From Myxococcus stipitatus (GTDB lineage: Bacteria; Myxococcota; Myxococcia; Myxococcales; Myxococcaceae), in NCBI RefSeq assembly GCF_037414475.1, contig NZ_CP147913.1:5454001-5518000 (forward strand): a stretch of DNA of 64,000 nucleotides, given 5' to 3'. The notes beneath the pieces are model-generated. The model was given only the letters and a program-made list of their open reading frames with translations, ran no database searches and was not told the DNA's origin. A program made the translations under genes and the position numbers. Shown here piece after piece: positions 26,378 through 34,977 of the stretch. The first letter of the stretch is position 1. Each line of letters begins with the position of its first letter.

Positions 26378-26685
26378 TTCTGGGGGTTGACCTCGTCGAA
26401 GAGCCGGTCGGCCTCGGCGGCCAGGGAGGTGTCTCGCGTCGTGAGGCCACCCGCGTCGTGGGTGACGAGCGCCAGGGTCACCTTGCGCCAGCGGATGTCG
26501 ATGTCCGGGTGGTGGTCCGCGCGCTCCGCGGCGTGGGCCACGCGCTCCACGAAGGCGATGCCCGCGAGGAAGGAGGGGGCCTCGAAGGTGCGGCGAATCA
26601 TCCCGCCTTCATGCTTCCACTCGGGATGCTGGGCGAGGAAGGACTGAAGCGCCTCGGGAGTCAGCGGGGTGAGTCGGGTGGCCAT
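26374..26685 (-). CDS. phhB: Pterin-4a-carbinolamine dehydratase
   Basis: The 103-residue enzyme dehydrates the 4a-hydroxytetrahydropterin left after aromatic amino-acid hydroxylation. The family signature is clear: RADHHPDIDIRW, with the two catalytic histidines, then ALVTHDAGGLTTRDTSLA, with the third histidine and the Asp. It begins with MATRLTPLTPEALQSFL, the usual N-terminal helix. Its stop shares bases with the GTG start of the barrel protein gene. No phenylalanine hydroxylase gene is seen beside it. Confidence 0.93.
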   Translation of the reverse strand: MATRLTPLTPEALQSFLAQHPEWKHEGGMIRRTFEAPSFLAGIAFVERVAHAAERADHHPDIDIRWRKVTLALVTHDAGGLTTRDTSLAAEADRLFDEVNPQK

Positions 26686-26826
26686 GGATGACTTCTTACC
26701 CGCTCTCGGGGCGGAGGGAAGTCATCGTCCGCCGTCAGGCGCCTTGGGCGTCTTCACGCGCCCGGTGTCTCACCGCCCAGGTGGAATGCTCCGAGATGCG
26801 CGGAACCTCACTGTCGTTTTTGCAAT

Positions 26827-26850
26827 GTGAGCAACAGGGTTTGTGCTCAC
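26827..26850. repeat. Inverted repeat between phhB and glpK
   Basis: GTGAGCA and TGCTCAC are perfect 7-bp arms around a 10-base spacer. The place (between the phhB start and the glpK stop, on the same strand) would suit an operator or the leader of phhB. Confidence 0.3.
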
Positions 26851-26872
26851 CGTCCCACCCGGGAGGAGGCGT

Positions 26873-26903
26873 CCGGCCGGGCGCTGGTGGGCCGCCCGGC
26901 CGG
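26873..26903 (-). terminator. Terminator-like hairpin downstream of glpK
   Basis: CCGGCCGGGCG and CGCCCGGCCGG form a perfect 11-bp stem with a 9-base loop, seven bases beyond the glpK stop on its downstream side. No T-tract follows. Confidence 0.7.
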
Positions 26904-26910
26904 GGGTGTT

Positions 26911-28401
26911 TCACGCGCGCTCCACCGCGCGCTTCCACTTGCTCAGGTGCCGCTCGCGCGCGTCGGCCTTCATCTTCGGCTTGAAGACCTTGTCCGCCTT
27001 CCACGCGCGGCGGATGGCGTCCGGGCTGTCCCAGACGCCCGCGCCCAGGCCGCCGAGGAACGCCGCGCCCAGGCTGGTCGTCTCCAGGTTGCGCGGGCGC
27101 ACCACGGGGACTCCCAAGAGGTCGGCCTGGTACTGCATCAACAGGTTGTTGGCCGCCGCGCCACCGTCCGCCTTGAACACGGGGATGTCTCGCCCGCTGT
27201 CGCGGCGCATCGCTTCGGCCAGGTCGTGAATCTGCAACGCGATGCCCTCCAGCACCGCGCGCGCCATGTGCGCCACGGTGGTGGAGCGGTCCATGCCCGC
27301 GAACAGGCCCCGCGCCTCGGGGCGCCAGTGCGGCGCGCCCAGGCCCGCGAGCGCCGGGACGAACACCACGTCACCGGAGTCCTTCACGCTCGCGGCGAGC
27401 GCCTCGATGTCCGGCGCGCGCTTGATGATTTTGAGCCCATCCCGCAGCCACTGCACCGCGGCCCCCGCGATGAAGCTGCTGCCCTCCAGCGCATACGTGG
27501 TGGTGCCCGTGCCGCCCAGCCGCCACGCCACCGTGGTCAGCAGGCCCGCGGAGGAGCGCACCGGCTCCGTGCCCGTGTTCATCAGCAGGAACGCCCCCGT
27601 GCCGTACGTGCACTTGGACTCACCTGGCTCGAAGCACGCCTGCCCGAAGAGCGCCGCCTGCTGGTCGCCCGCCATGCCCGCGACGGGCACGCCGTCCGGC
27701 AGGCTGCGCATGCCTCGCGTGGTGCCGTACACCTCGGCCGAGCCGCGAATCTGTGGCAGGCATGCCCCCGGCACCGACAGGAGCGAGCGCATCTCGTCGC
27801 TCCACTGCAACGTCTTCAAGTCCATCAACATCGTGCGGCTGGCGTTGGACACGTCGGTGACGTGGGCCGTCCCGCCGGTGAGCTTGTAGACCAGCCACGT
27901 GTCGATGGTGCCGAAGCACACGTCACCCCGTTCGGCGCGCGCGCGGGCACCCTTCAGGTGCTCGAAGAGCCAGGTGAGCTTGGTGCCGGAGAAGTACGGG
28001 TCCACCACCAGCCCGGTGATTTCCCGAACGCGCGGCTCCACGCCCCGCTCCTTGAGCTGTCGGCACATCTCCGACGTGCGCCGGTCCTGCCAGACGATGG
28101 CGCGGTGCAGCGGCTTGCCGCTGTCCCGAGACCACAGGCCCGTCGTCTCGCGCTGGTTGGTGATGCCCACCGCGGAGATGTCCCGGCCGTGCAGCCCCGC
28201 GTCCTTCAGCGCCCGGGCGATACACCACTCGCTGGTGCTCCAGATTTCATCCAGGTCGTGCTCCACCCAGGAGGGCTTGGGAAAGTGCTGGGTGAACTCC
28301 TTGTAGGAGCGGCCCACGACCTTGAGCTTCGAGTCGAGGATGGAGACGTGGGTGCCAGTGGTGCCCTGGTCCAGGGCCAGGACGTACTTCGCCTTCGGCA
28401 T
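26911..28401 (-). CDS. glpK: Glycerol kinase
   Basis: The 496-residue length is that of bacterial GlpK. It phosphorylates glycerol to glycerol-3-phosphate. The FGGY-fold motifs are present: VLALDQGTTGTHVSI (phosphate loop), VGITNQRETTGLW, FSGTKLTWLF, GVPVAGMAGDQQAALFGQAC (catalytic Asp region), and KADGGAAANNLLMQYQADLL near the end. GGGAGGA precedes the ATG at 28401. It is divergent from the unknown gene at 28593 with 191 bases between them. No glpF or glpD is adjacent. Confidence 0.95.
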   Translation of the reverse strand: MPKAKYVLALDQGTTGTHVSILDSKLKVVGRSYKEFTQHFPKPSWVEHDLDEIWSTSEWCIARALKDAGLHGRDISAVGITNQRETTGLWSRDSGKPLHRAIVWQDRRTSEMCRQLKERGVEPRVREITGLVVDPYFSGTKLTWLFEHLKGARARAERGDVCFGTIDTWLVYKLTGGTAHVTDVSNASRTMLMDLKTLQWSDEMRSLLSVPGACLPQIRGSAEVYGTTRGMRSLPDGVPVAGMAGDQQAALFGQACFEPGESKCTYGTGAFLLMNTGTEPVRSSAGLLTTVAWRLGGTGTTTYALEGSSFIAGAAVQWLRDGLKIIKRAPDIEALAASVKDSGDVVFVPALAGLGAPHWRPEARGLFAGMDRSTTVAHMARAVLEGIALQIHDLAEAMRRDSGRDIPVFKADGGAAANNLLMQYQADLLGVPVVRPRNLETTSLGAAFLGGLGAGVWDSPDAIRRAWKADKVFKPKMKADARERHLSKWKRAVERA

Positions 28402-28592
28402 GGGGTGGGTCCTCCCGAGGGTGACGGCGCGTAGGAGGGGGACCCTATCCCACGTCACCTCCCGAGTGAGAGCCCCTCGAGCCCGGCCCCAGCGAGGCCC
28501 CGCGGCGCGCCAGGCAATCCCAACCAGGCAGGGTGGTGTCTGGGGTTGGGCGTCTGTGCTAGGTTTTTTTCGAGTCTTGAGGGGAGGACAGG

Positions 28593-29690
28593 ATGCCCAA
28601 GTACATCGGTGAGCAGGGGGAGAACCGGTTGTTCCAGCGCAAGGACCTGGCTGGCTTCTATTACGTTGCCCGATTGCTCTTGGATGAGGCCGAAGAGCTG
28701 GGAGGGAAGTTCCTCTTCGTCGGCTTGGGTCGCAGTCCCGTCGTGGTGATGGAGTTCCTCCGTCAGGTCTTCGGAATCGAGGCCTACGACTTTCCCCTCA
28801 GCATCGAGACCACCACGAAGGAGTACGAGCAGGGCAAGCGAGACGTCCCGTACGACGAGTCGATGGCGAAGTACATCGACAAGTACCTCCCCCGGGAGTT
28901 GCTGGAGGGGCGCAAGCTGGTCCTGGTCGACTACGTGGACTCCGGCTACTCGCTCATGAGCGCGCAAGCCTTGATGGAGCATCACCTGGAGCAGGTGGGG
29001 CTCCACCAGGAGGCGAAGCACGTCTACATCGCGCCGCTGACGGAGCTGGAGAAGTTCCTCAAGCACGAGAAGTCCCTCCTCAAGGAGTTCAATCCCGATA
29101 TCAGCGCGGCGCACCGGCTGCTCAAGGTGCTCAAGGTCACCATCGACAAGGACCCCTTCGCGCGGTTCCCGAGGACCTCGGAGGCCTTTATCCGGGCGGG
29201 GAAGTTCCCCGTCTCCAGTGACGTCGTCGAGCAACGGCTCAGGGCCGTCATGAAGCTGGCCATCGAGCACCTGGGAGAAGACAGTCATGGGGCGCTGGAG
29301 AAGCTGGACCTCGCCTTCAAGGAGTCGAAGCACCTCTTGAAGAATGACAAGAGCGACAACTGGTTCCGGCTTCGCAAGAACCCGGGCCGGTCGCTCTCGA
29401 AGGTCTTCGCGGACTTCCCGGTGAGGCCGAACATGCGCCGGAGCGACTCCGACAAGGAGCACCTGAACTGGCGCTACAGCCGGCTGTCTTCCGAGGAGTA
29501 TGGCATCCCCAATGGCGTGGTCTCGTACCGCTTCGGGCAGGCGACGAAAATCATGTCCAACCACCCCGTCAAGACGGCGGTCGGCGCCATCCTGTCCATC
29601 CTGGCCATCGTGTACATCTTCGTGCTGTTCAAGGGGCTGTTCTCGGTGACGGCGGTTCAGGGCTCCTCCAGCCCCATCCAAGAGCTCTGA
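28593..29690 (+). CDS. Unknown protein with phosphoribosyltransferase-like domain and C-terminal membrane anchor
   Basis: The 365-residue protein has a phosphoribosyltransferase-like N-terminal half. KFLFVGLGRSPVVVMEFL resembles the first PRTase loop, and LVLVDYVDSGYSLMSAQALM corresponds to the PRPP-binding loop (usually DDVxxTG-T). The middle is a mainly helical, lysine-rich region. One hydrophobic helix near the end (AVGAILSILAIVYIFVLF) suggests anchoring in the inner membrane with the enzyme-like part in the cytosol. The first acidic residue of the loop is kept, but the second is replaced by Tyr, so catalytic PRPP use is uncertain. GGGGAGGA precedes the ATG. It forms an operon with the next gene (15 bases apart). 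Confidence 0.6.
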   Translation: MPKYIGEQGENRLFQRKDLAGFYYVARLLLDEAEELGGKFLFVGLGRSPVVVMEFLRQVFGIEAYDFPLSIETTTKEYEQGKRDVPYDESMAKYIDKYLPRELLEGRKLVLVDYVDSGYSLMSAQALMEHHLEQVGLHQEAKHVYIAPLTELEKFLKHEKSLLKEFNPDISAAHRLLKVLKVTIDKDPFARFPRTSEAFIRAGKFPVSSDVVEQRLRAVMKLAIEHLGEDSHGALEKLDLAFKESKHLLKNDKSDNWFRLRKNPGRSLSKVFADFPVRPNMRRSDSDKEHLNWRYSRLSSEEYGIPNGVVSYRFGQATKIMSNHPVKTAVGAILSILAIVYIFVLFKGLFSVTAVQGSSSPIQEL

Positions 29691-29705
29691 GAGGAGACCT
29701 CATCC

Positions 29706-30806
29706 ATGACCGCCGTTCTTCGCTATCAATTCTCCAACATCGACACGCTCGTGGACCGGATGTTCGACCCGCAGGTCCGAGAGCCCACGCAGTACATCTC
29801 GGCCGCGACGAAGGTGGCGGACTCGGATGCGTGTGACCAGAAGGTCGCCGCGCTCTGGATGATGGACCCGGTGGACCTGGACCTGATGCTGAGCACGTTG
29901 CTCGCGGGGTGGATGAGTCCGGACGACGCGCGCGGGAGTTGTCCGGCGTCGGACCGGAAGTTCCTCAAGTTCCTCGCGGACTACGTGCGCGAGAACGACA
30001 TGACGCTGTGGGTGCCTCACATCGTCAAGAAGAGCACCTTCGTCAACGTGGCCAAGGGCGTCACCTACCATGCGCCGCGCTACCGCATCGACGCGTGGAG
30101 GCAGTACCGCCTGGTGGGCCCGGACAAGGACACGCCCTGGGACCTGGAGAACGTCCGGCGCCTGCTGACGCTGTTCGCGGCGGGGGCCCACTTCGTCGTC
30201 CTCCACAACTACGGCGACACGAAGGTTGTCAGCGATGACTTCTATCGCGAGTTCGCCAGGACCTTCGGCGCGTGGACTCCGTGGGGCGGCGCGCAGAACA
30301 CGGCCATTGGCCACAGCCACTATCGCTACCACGGCTCGAAGGGGCCCGTTCCGTCGCTGGGGACGGCGTATGCCTATCCCTATGTCACCGGGGAGCAGGC
30401 TCCCACGAGTGACTGTCCATTCATCTGCTCGCTCGTCGTCGACACGACGGACTGGAAGAACAAGAGCATCATCGACGGCGACGTCGAGTACTTCGACTAC
30501 AACTCCTTCTTCCAGCTCGAGGGCTGGCCCGGGACGTACGTGAAGGGAGTGCTGGGGCTCAAGGGGCGCCACGGCAAGGACTTCGCCCTGCACCAGGCGA
30601 CGCTCTGGAACATCTCCACCTACGGCCTGTGCCCGTACAGCGAGAAGCGGAGCACGCCCATCTTCCTGGCGCCGGCGAAGTACCGCTTCAAGGTGGACTC
30701 CTACGGCATGCGCATGCCGAGCTTCGCGGGCGGACGCGAGGTGCAGAGCTGGTGGCGCAAGGAGGCCATCACTCCGGCGAAGCCGGACATCGTCTACGCC
30801 CCGTGA
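29706..30806 (+). CDS. Unknown soluble protein, partner of the PRTase-like membrane protein
   Basis: The 366-residue protein is not one I recognise. It lacks a signal peptide and membrane helices. It is rich in Trp, Tyr and His in the second half (GAWTPWGGAQNTAIGHSHYRYHG), with three cysteines spread over WNISTYGLCPYS and TSDCPFICS. GAGAGGAGAC lies directly before the ATG at 29706, and the gap to the upstream gene is 15 bases, so it is co-expressed with that gene. It ends two bases before the convergent AttH-like gene stop. Codon use matches its neighbours. Confidence 0.6.
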   Translation: MTAVLRYQFSNIDTLVDRMFDPQVREPTQYISAATKVADSDACDQKVAALWMMDPVDLDLMLSTLLAGWMSPDDARGSCPASDRKFLKFLADYVRENDMTLWVPHIVKKSTFVNVAKGVTYHAPRYRIDAWRQYRLVGPDKDTPWDLENVRRLLTLFAAGAHFVVLHNYGDTKVVSDDFYREFARTFGAWTPWGGAQNTAIGHSHYRYHGSKGPVPSLGTAYAYPYVTGEQAPTSDCPFICSLVVDTTDWKNKSIIDGDVEYFDYNSFFQLEGWPGTYVKGVLGLKGRHGKDFALHQATLWNISTYGLCPYSEKRSTPIFLAPAKYRFKVDSYGMRMPSFAGGREVQSWWRKEAITPAKPDIVYAP

Positions 30807-30807
30807 G

Positions 30808-32073
30808 TCACGGGCGCGCCGCGTCGGGTGAGGACCTGCCCTGTGTCTCGGGGGTGCCCCGGGCCCGGGTTCCCGGTCCTCGCGCCGACGCGTTCGTGTC
30901 CGCGTAACCGGTCAGCTCCACGTAGCCTCGGCCCTTCACCGGCTGGCCCTCGCGGGTGCCGTCCAGGCTCACCGCGCCTTCCCAGTAGCGCACGCTCACC
31001 ACCAGCTCCTGGTCGGAGACCTTGGGGGTCGCGGTGAGCTCCAGCCCCAGCTTGGGCACGCGCAGCTTCCAACGGGACGGATACTCGCCGCCGCGAGGGC
31101 TCTTCCAAGTGTCGAGCACGGTGAGCTCCACGTCCTCGCGCTTCAGGTGCAGGGGCGTGTTGTTCGCGGCGCTCTCGGGGGGAACCCAGGTGCCCGAGCT
31201 GAACGCATCCACCGTCCCGTCCTCGTGACGGAGTTGGTAGTACATCAGCTCGCTTCCGTCGGAGAGCTGGAGCGAGAACCAGTCCCAGCCGACCTGTCCC
31301 TTCCCCAGCGCGCTGGTGCTCCACTCTCGGTCCATCCAGCTCTCGCCCGTCACCGCGTACGTCTGTCCATCCAGCCGCACCGTGCCTCGCGAGGGCATGC
31401 GGGTCATCGAGTAGTAGTAGGACGCGTTGCCCGGCTCCGCGCTCTTCTGGCTCAAGCCCCGGTCGCCCTCGAGCACGGGGGGCTTGCCCGGCTCCAGCAC
31501 CAGCTCCAGCGAGACGTCCTTCGTCCGCGCGCGAAGGCGCACAGGCCACATGGACTCGCCGATGCTCGTGGCCTCCCAGTCCTCCAGCCACACCTTGAAT
31601 GGCTGGGTGTTCGCGCCCGCGAGCCCCAACGCTTCGCGGCTGTATCGCTCGGCGGCATGGAACTTCCCCGCCGAGACATCCGTCACCGTGAAGTGCCCCA
31701 GATAGACCTGCCGCGGGCCCCAGGTCGAGCCTCGAGCGGGGGCGTCTGGGGTCAATGCGTTGCGGAACAACGTGAACTGATATCCGAACGCGCGCCCGTC
31801 CGAGGTCTCCAGGTTGCCGGTCCAGTACCACCACTCGGTGCGGAACTCGGGATGGGGGCCGTGGTCCTCGGGGAAGTGGAAGGGGCGTGGCTCGAAGGCG
31901 CGGGCGTAGCCCTCCATGCCCTGGGTTCCGCTGCCCATGGCGCGGGCCACGGTGAGAGAGCCGCCGCGGTCGAGCGCGGGGGGCTGGGTCTCCCGCGTGA
32001 CGAACCAGGCGGCCACCGCGAGCGCCGCCAGCGCGGCCACCGTTCCGATGACGAGTCCTCGGCCGTTGCTCAT
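30808..32073 (-). CDS. AttH/CrtC-like lipocalin-domain protein, membrane anchored
   Basis: The 421-residue protein has an N-terminal hydrophobic anchor (LVIGTVAALAALAVAAWFV). It then has the lipocalin-like CrtC/AttH domain, with FPEDHGPHPEFRTEWWYWTGNLE near residue 65-95, YLGHFTVTDVSAGKFHAAERY, and WMDREWSTSALGKGQVGWDWFSLQL. The family includes AttH, encoded with AttEFG ABC transporters, and carotenoid 1,2-hydratase. The ABC permease ends four bases upstream of its ATG, so it is likely the extra-cytoplasmic lipid-handling partner of that transporter. The C-terminus is a Ser/Thr/Gly-rich disordered tail. The carotenoid hydratase role is less likely given this context. Confidence 0.85.
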   Translation of the reverse strand: MSNGRGLVIGTVAALAALAVAAWFVTRETQPPALDRGGSLTVARAMGSGTQGMEGYARAFEPRPFHFPEDHGPHPEFRTEWWYWTGNLETSDGRAFGYQFTLFRNALTPDAPARGSTWGPRQVYLGHFTVTDVSAGKFHAAERYSREALGLAGANTQPFKVWLEDWEATSIGESMWPVRLRARTKDVSLELVLEPGKPPVLEGDRGLSQKSAEPGNASYYYSMTRMPSRGTVRLDGQTYAVTGESWMDREWSTSALGKGQVGWDWFSLQLSDGSELMYYQLRHEDGTVDAFSSGTWVPPESAANNTPLHLKREDVELTVLDTWKSPRGGEYPSRWKLRVPKLGLELTATPKVSDQELVVSVRYWEGAVSLDGTREGQPVKGRGYVELTGYADTNASARGPGTRARGTPETQGRSSPDAARP

Positions 32074-32077
32074 GGCG

Positions 32078-34618
32078 TCACTCCTCCCTCAACGCGAGCG
32101 CGGGATTGGCGCGCGCCATCTTCCAGGCCGGGTAGAGCCCCGCCAGCGCGGCGGCGACCAGTGAGAGCAGCAGGGCCTGTCCCAAGGTCTCCGGCGAGAC
32201 GGCGAGCCGCAGCGTCCACCCGAAGGAGCGCTGATTGATGACGTGCACCAGGATGTACGCCAGCCCCACGCCCAGCGGCATGGAGAACAGTCCCGCGAGC
32301 AGTCCCAGGAGTCCTGTCTGGAGCGACACCAGGCCCCAGAGTTGTCCGGGCGTGAGTCCGGTGGCTCTCAGCACCGCGAGCTCTCGGGCCCGCTCCAGTT
32401 GGAGAGACATCAGCGCGCTGAGCACACCGACGAAGGCCACGCAGATGGCCAGCAGTCGGAGCACCTGAGTAATCGTGAAGGTGCGGTCGAAGACCTCCAT
32501 GGACATCTGCCGCAGCGAGCGGTTGGAGCGGATGAGCAGGGCCTGGGAGTCGCCGGCGCGCTCACGCACCGAGGCGAGGAGGGCGTCCACGTCCTGTCCT
32601 GGGGCCGCGTACAGCGCCACGCCGCTCACGCCTCGGTCGTCGAACCATCGGTCATAGGTGGCGCGAGGCATCAGGACCGTGCCCACGTCGGAGCCGTAGT
32701 CGAAGTACACGCCGACCACGCGGAAGCCGTGAGCTCCCCGGTCCGTGGCCACCTGCACCGTGTCGCCGACGCGCAGGCCGCGATGGAAGGCCAGCGGTTC
32801 CGAGACGACGACGGTGTCCGGGGAGGACTCGAGCTGGCGCCACGTGGAGGCGTCGTCTCCGTGTTTGAAGCGATAGGTCCTCACGGACGTGCGGCTCAAG
32901 TCCACGGCGGCCAGGTCCGTGAGCATTCCATTCACCTGGACATGGGTCAGCCGTAGGGAGCTGCTGCCGGCGATGCCCGGGGTGGAGCGCAGCCGCTCGG
33001 CGAGCCCGGGGGCCAGGGAGGCGTCCTCGCGCCGGGCGACCATCGAGGCCGGGGAGATGTAGACGTCGGCGAGGAGCGAGGCCTCCAGCCACGACATCAC
33101 CGTGCCTCGGAAGCTGGACACCATCAGGCCCACGCCCACCGTGGTCGCCACCGCGACCATCAACGCGGCCAGCGCCACGGCGGTGCGGCCCAGACTGGTC
33201 CTCACGCCGCGCGCCGCCATGCGCCCCAGGAGGCCGAAGGTGAGGCCCAGAGGTGCGGCCGCCAGGAGGGACAGCCGCTCCGTCAGCCAGGGCACGAGGA
33301 GCGCGGCTCCCAGCAGGACACCGAAGAGTCCCGCGTAGGCGGGGAGCAGCGCGTGCGTGGGCCAGTTCAACATCCCCACGCCCGAGGCCAACAGCAGCAA
33401 GCCCATCAGGGCGAGCCAGGGGGCGCGGGTGCGTGAGACATCCTCGAGAGTCGACCGGCGCAGCGTCGTCACCGGCGCCGAACGTGCGGCTTCCCATGCG
33501 GGCACGAGCGCCGCCAGCACGGTGGCCCCCAGTCCCAGCGCGAGGCCCTTGGACAGTGTGAGCGGCTCCAGCACCAGCCTGCGCACGCTGACGACGAAGT
33601 AGAGGTCATTGAGCGTCTGGGTGATGAGTCCGACGAGTCCTCGGCCGAGGATGATGCCGAGCAGCAGACCCGCCACCGTGCCCACGATGCCCAGCACGAG
33701 GGCCTCGCCCAGCACGAGCGCGAACAGTTCTCGCCGGGTGATGCCCACCGCGCGCAGGCGGCCCAGAAGTCCTCGCCGCTGCACCACGGAGAACGTCATG
33801 GTGTTGTAGATGAGGAACATCCCGACGACGAGCGCGAGCAGTGAGAGCGCGGTGAGGTTGGTGCGGAACGCTCGGGTCATCTGCTCCAGGGTGCCGGTTC
33901 GCGCGGAGGCTCGGACCAGCTCCGTGCCTGGCGGCAGGGTCGCGCGCAGTTGCTCCGCTTGAGGTTCGCCGCCGGGGAGAATCAGGTCCACGCGAGTCAG
34001 CCGGCCTTCCTGGCCGAGGACCTCCTGCGCGGTGGAGAGGTCCGCCAGCGCGAGTGACTCCAGCGCTCGGGCGGTGTCTTCGTTCGCGGGGGCGATGAGG
34101 GACATGACGCGCAGTTGTTTGTCGCGCCCGGCGACGCGCACGGGCAACACGTCGCCGACGCCCACGCCGAGCGCCCGGGCTGCTCGTGCGCTGAGGAGCA
34201 CGGTGCCTGGCTGAGTGAGGAGTGTGCTCACGTCACCTGTCGCGTTGTTGCCCGAGAAGTCTCTGAAGGGTGACTCCGCGAAGGGGTCCATGCCCAGCAG
34301 GGTGAGCGTGCGCCGGTCGCCCACTGTCGCCTGGACGTAGCCCTCCACCACGGGCGCGGAGATAGGTGCATCAGCCCGCACACGCAGGTCGCGGTACACG
34401 CGCTCCGGAAGGCCGGAGGTGCCTCCCATGAGTTGATGCGTGGCGCGCCCCGCCACCGCATCCGTGGAGCGCTCGAACGCGCGCATCGCGCTGCCGCTGG
34501 CCAGGTCGATGGACACGACCACCGCGACGCCCAGCGCGATGCCGACGAGAGACAACGCGGTCAGCCACGGGTGGCGGCCCAGATGGCGGAGACTCGCGCG
34601 TACCAGAAGGCCTTTCAT
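32078..34618 (-). CDS. FtsX-like ABC transporter permease (two FtsX domains)
   Basis: The 846-residue permease has an N-terminal membrane anchor (LSLVGIALGVAVVVSIDLASG) and a large extracytoplasmic region. A first FtsX block at residues 260-400 reads LSLLALVVGMFLIYNTMTFS...RRGLLGRLRAVGITRRELF, with a second extracytoplasmic region after about 480. The second FtsX block at 720-840 ends LVAAALAGLYPAWKMARANP. Two such blocks match AttF/AttG-type or LolC-type permeases in mechanotransduction-style lipid transporters. It begins with ATG 34618, which overlaps the stop of the repeat ORF (ATGA). The ATPase lies beyond that ORF. Confidence 0.88.
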   Translation of the reverse strand: MKGLLVRASLRHLGRHPWLTALSLVGIALGVAVVVSIDLASGSAMRAFERSTDAVAGRATHQLMGGTSGLPERVYRDLRVRADAPISAPVVEGYVQATVGDRRTLTLLGMDPFAESPFRDFSGNNATGDVSTLLTQPGTVLLSARAARALGVGVGDVLPVRVAGRDKQLRVMSLIAPANEDTARALESLALADLSTAQEVLGQEGRLTRVDLILPGGEPQAEQLRATLPPGTELVRASARTGTLEQMTRAFRTNLTALSLLALVVGMFLIYNTMTFSVVQRRGLLGRLRAVGITRRELFALVLGEALVLGIVGTVAGLLLGIILGRGLVGLITQTLNDLYFVVSVRRLVLEPLTLSKGLALGLGATVLAALVPAWEAARSAPVTTLRRSTLEDVSRTRAPWLALMGLLLLASGVGMLNWPTHALLPAYAGLFGVLLGAALLVPWLTERLSLLAAAPLGLTFGLLGRMAARGVRTSLGRTAVALAALMVAVATTVGVGLMVSSFRGTVMSWLEASLLADVYISPASMVARREDASLAPGLAERLRSTPGIAGSSSLRLTHVQVNGMLTDLAAVDLSRTSVRTYRFKHGDDASTWRQLESSPDTVVVSEPLAFHRGLRVGDTVQVATDRGAHGFRVVGVYFDYGSDVGTVLMPRATYDRWFDDRGVSGVALYAAPGQDVDALLASVRERAGDSQALLIRSNRSLRQMSMEVFDRTFTITQVLRLLAICVAFVGVLSALMSLQLERARELAVLRATGLTPGQLWGLVSLQTGLLGLLAGLFSMPLGVGLAYILVHVINQRSFGWTLRLAVSPETLGQALLLSLVAAALAGLYPAWKMARANPALALREE

Positions 34619-34977
34619 CGGAGTTCCTCCCGATGCACCGCATGCTGTGTCGTCGCGGCGATAAGGGGCGATTTTCGAACCGCCATCAGCGAGCGCTTCG
34701 CCGGGTGGCGCATCGCGGCCATGGCGTGCGGCTCGCGGTCGGCCATCAGCGAAAGGCTCGCTGCGTGGCGCATTGCGGTCGTGAGGCGTACTCCGCCATC
34801 CCGCATCGCATGCTGCGTCGTCGCGGCGGTGAGGGGCGATTCTCGGAACGCCATCAGCGAGAGTCTTGCTGGGTGGCGTATCGCGGTCATGGGGTGCAGT
34901 TCGCGGTCGGCCATCAGCGAAAGGCTCGCTGCGTGGCGCGTCGCGGCTGTGCGGCGCACTTCGCCAACGGCCTTCAT
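34615..34977 (-). CDS. Repeat-containing 120-residue ORF between ABC ATPase and permease
   Basis: This frame starts with ATGA overlapping the ATPase stop and ends with TGA overlapping the permease ATG, so it can be read through by translational coupling on both sides. The product has four copies of a motif like RHAASLSLMADRE or RHPARLSLMAFRE and two copies of SPLTAATTQHAM. Third-position G+C is lower than in the neighbours (codons such as GTT, GCA, GAA, CTT), and both strands are open. It could be a spacer made by repeat expansion rather than a functional protein. I know of no similar protein. Confidence 0.45.
   Translation of the reverse strand: MKAVGEVRRTAATRHAASLSLMADRELHPMTAIRHPARLSLMAFRESPLTAATTQHAMRDGGVRLTTAMRHAASLSLMADREPHAMAAMRHPAKRSLMAVRKSPLIAATTQHAVHREELR
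34640..34975. repeat. Tandem 168-bp direct repeat with 60-bp subrepeats
   Basis: Two adjacent copies span 34640-34807 and 34808-34975. Each starts GCATGCTG(T/C)GTCGTCGCGGCG. Within each unit GCCATCAGCGA occurs twice, 60 bases apart (34682, 34742, 34850, 34910). Both 168 and 60 are multiples of three, so reading frames are kept. The copies are partly diverged, showing the duplication is not recent. Confidence 0.85.

Noticed and set aside
34640..34975. A CRISPR array
   Set aside because: Repeats are two 168-bp units with 60-bp subrepeats and no unique spacers, in a coding context.
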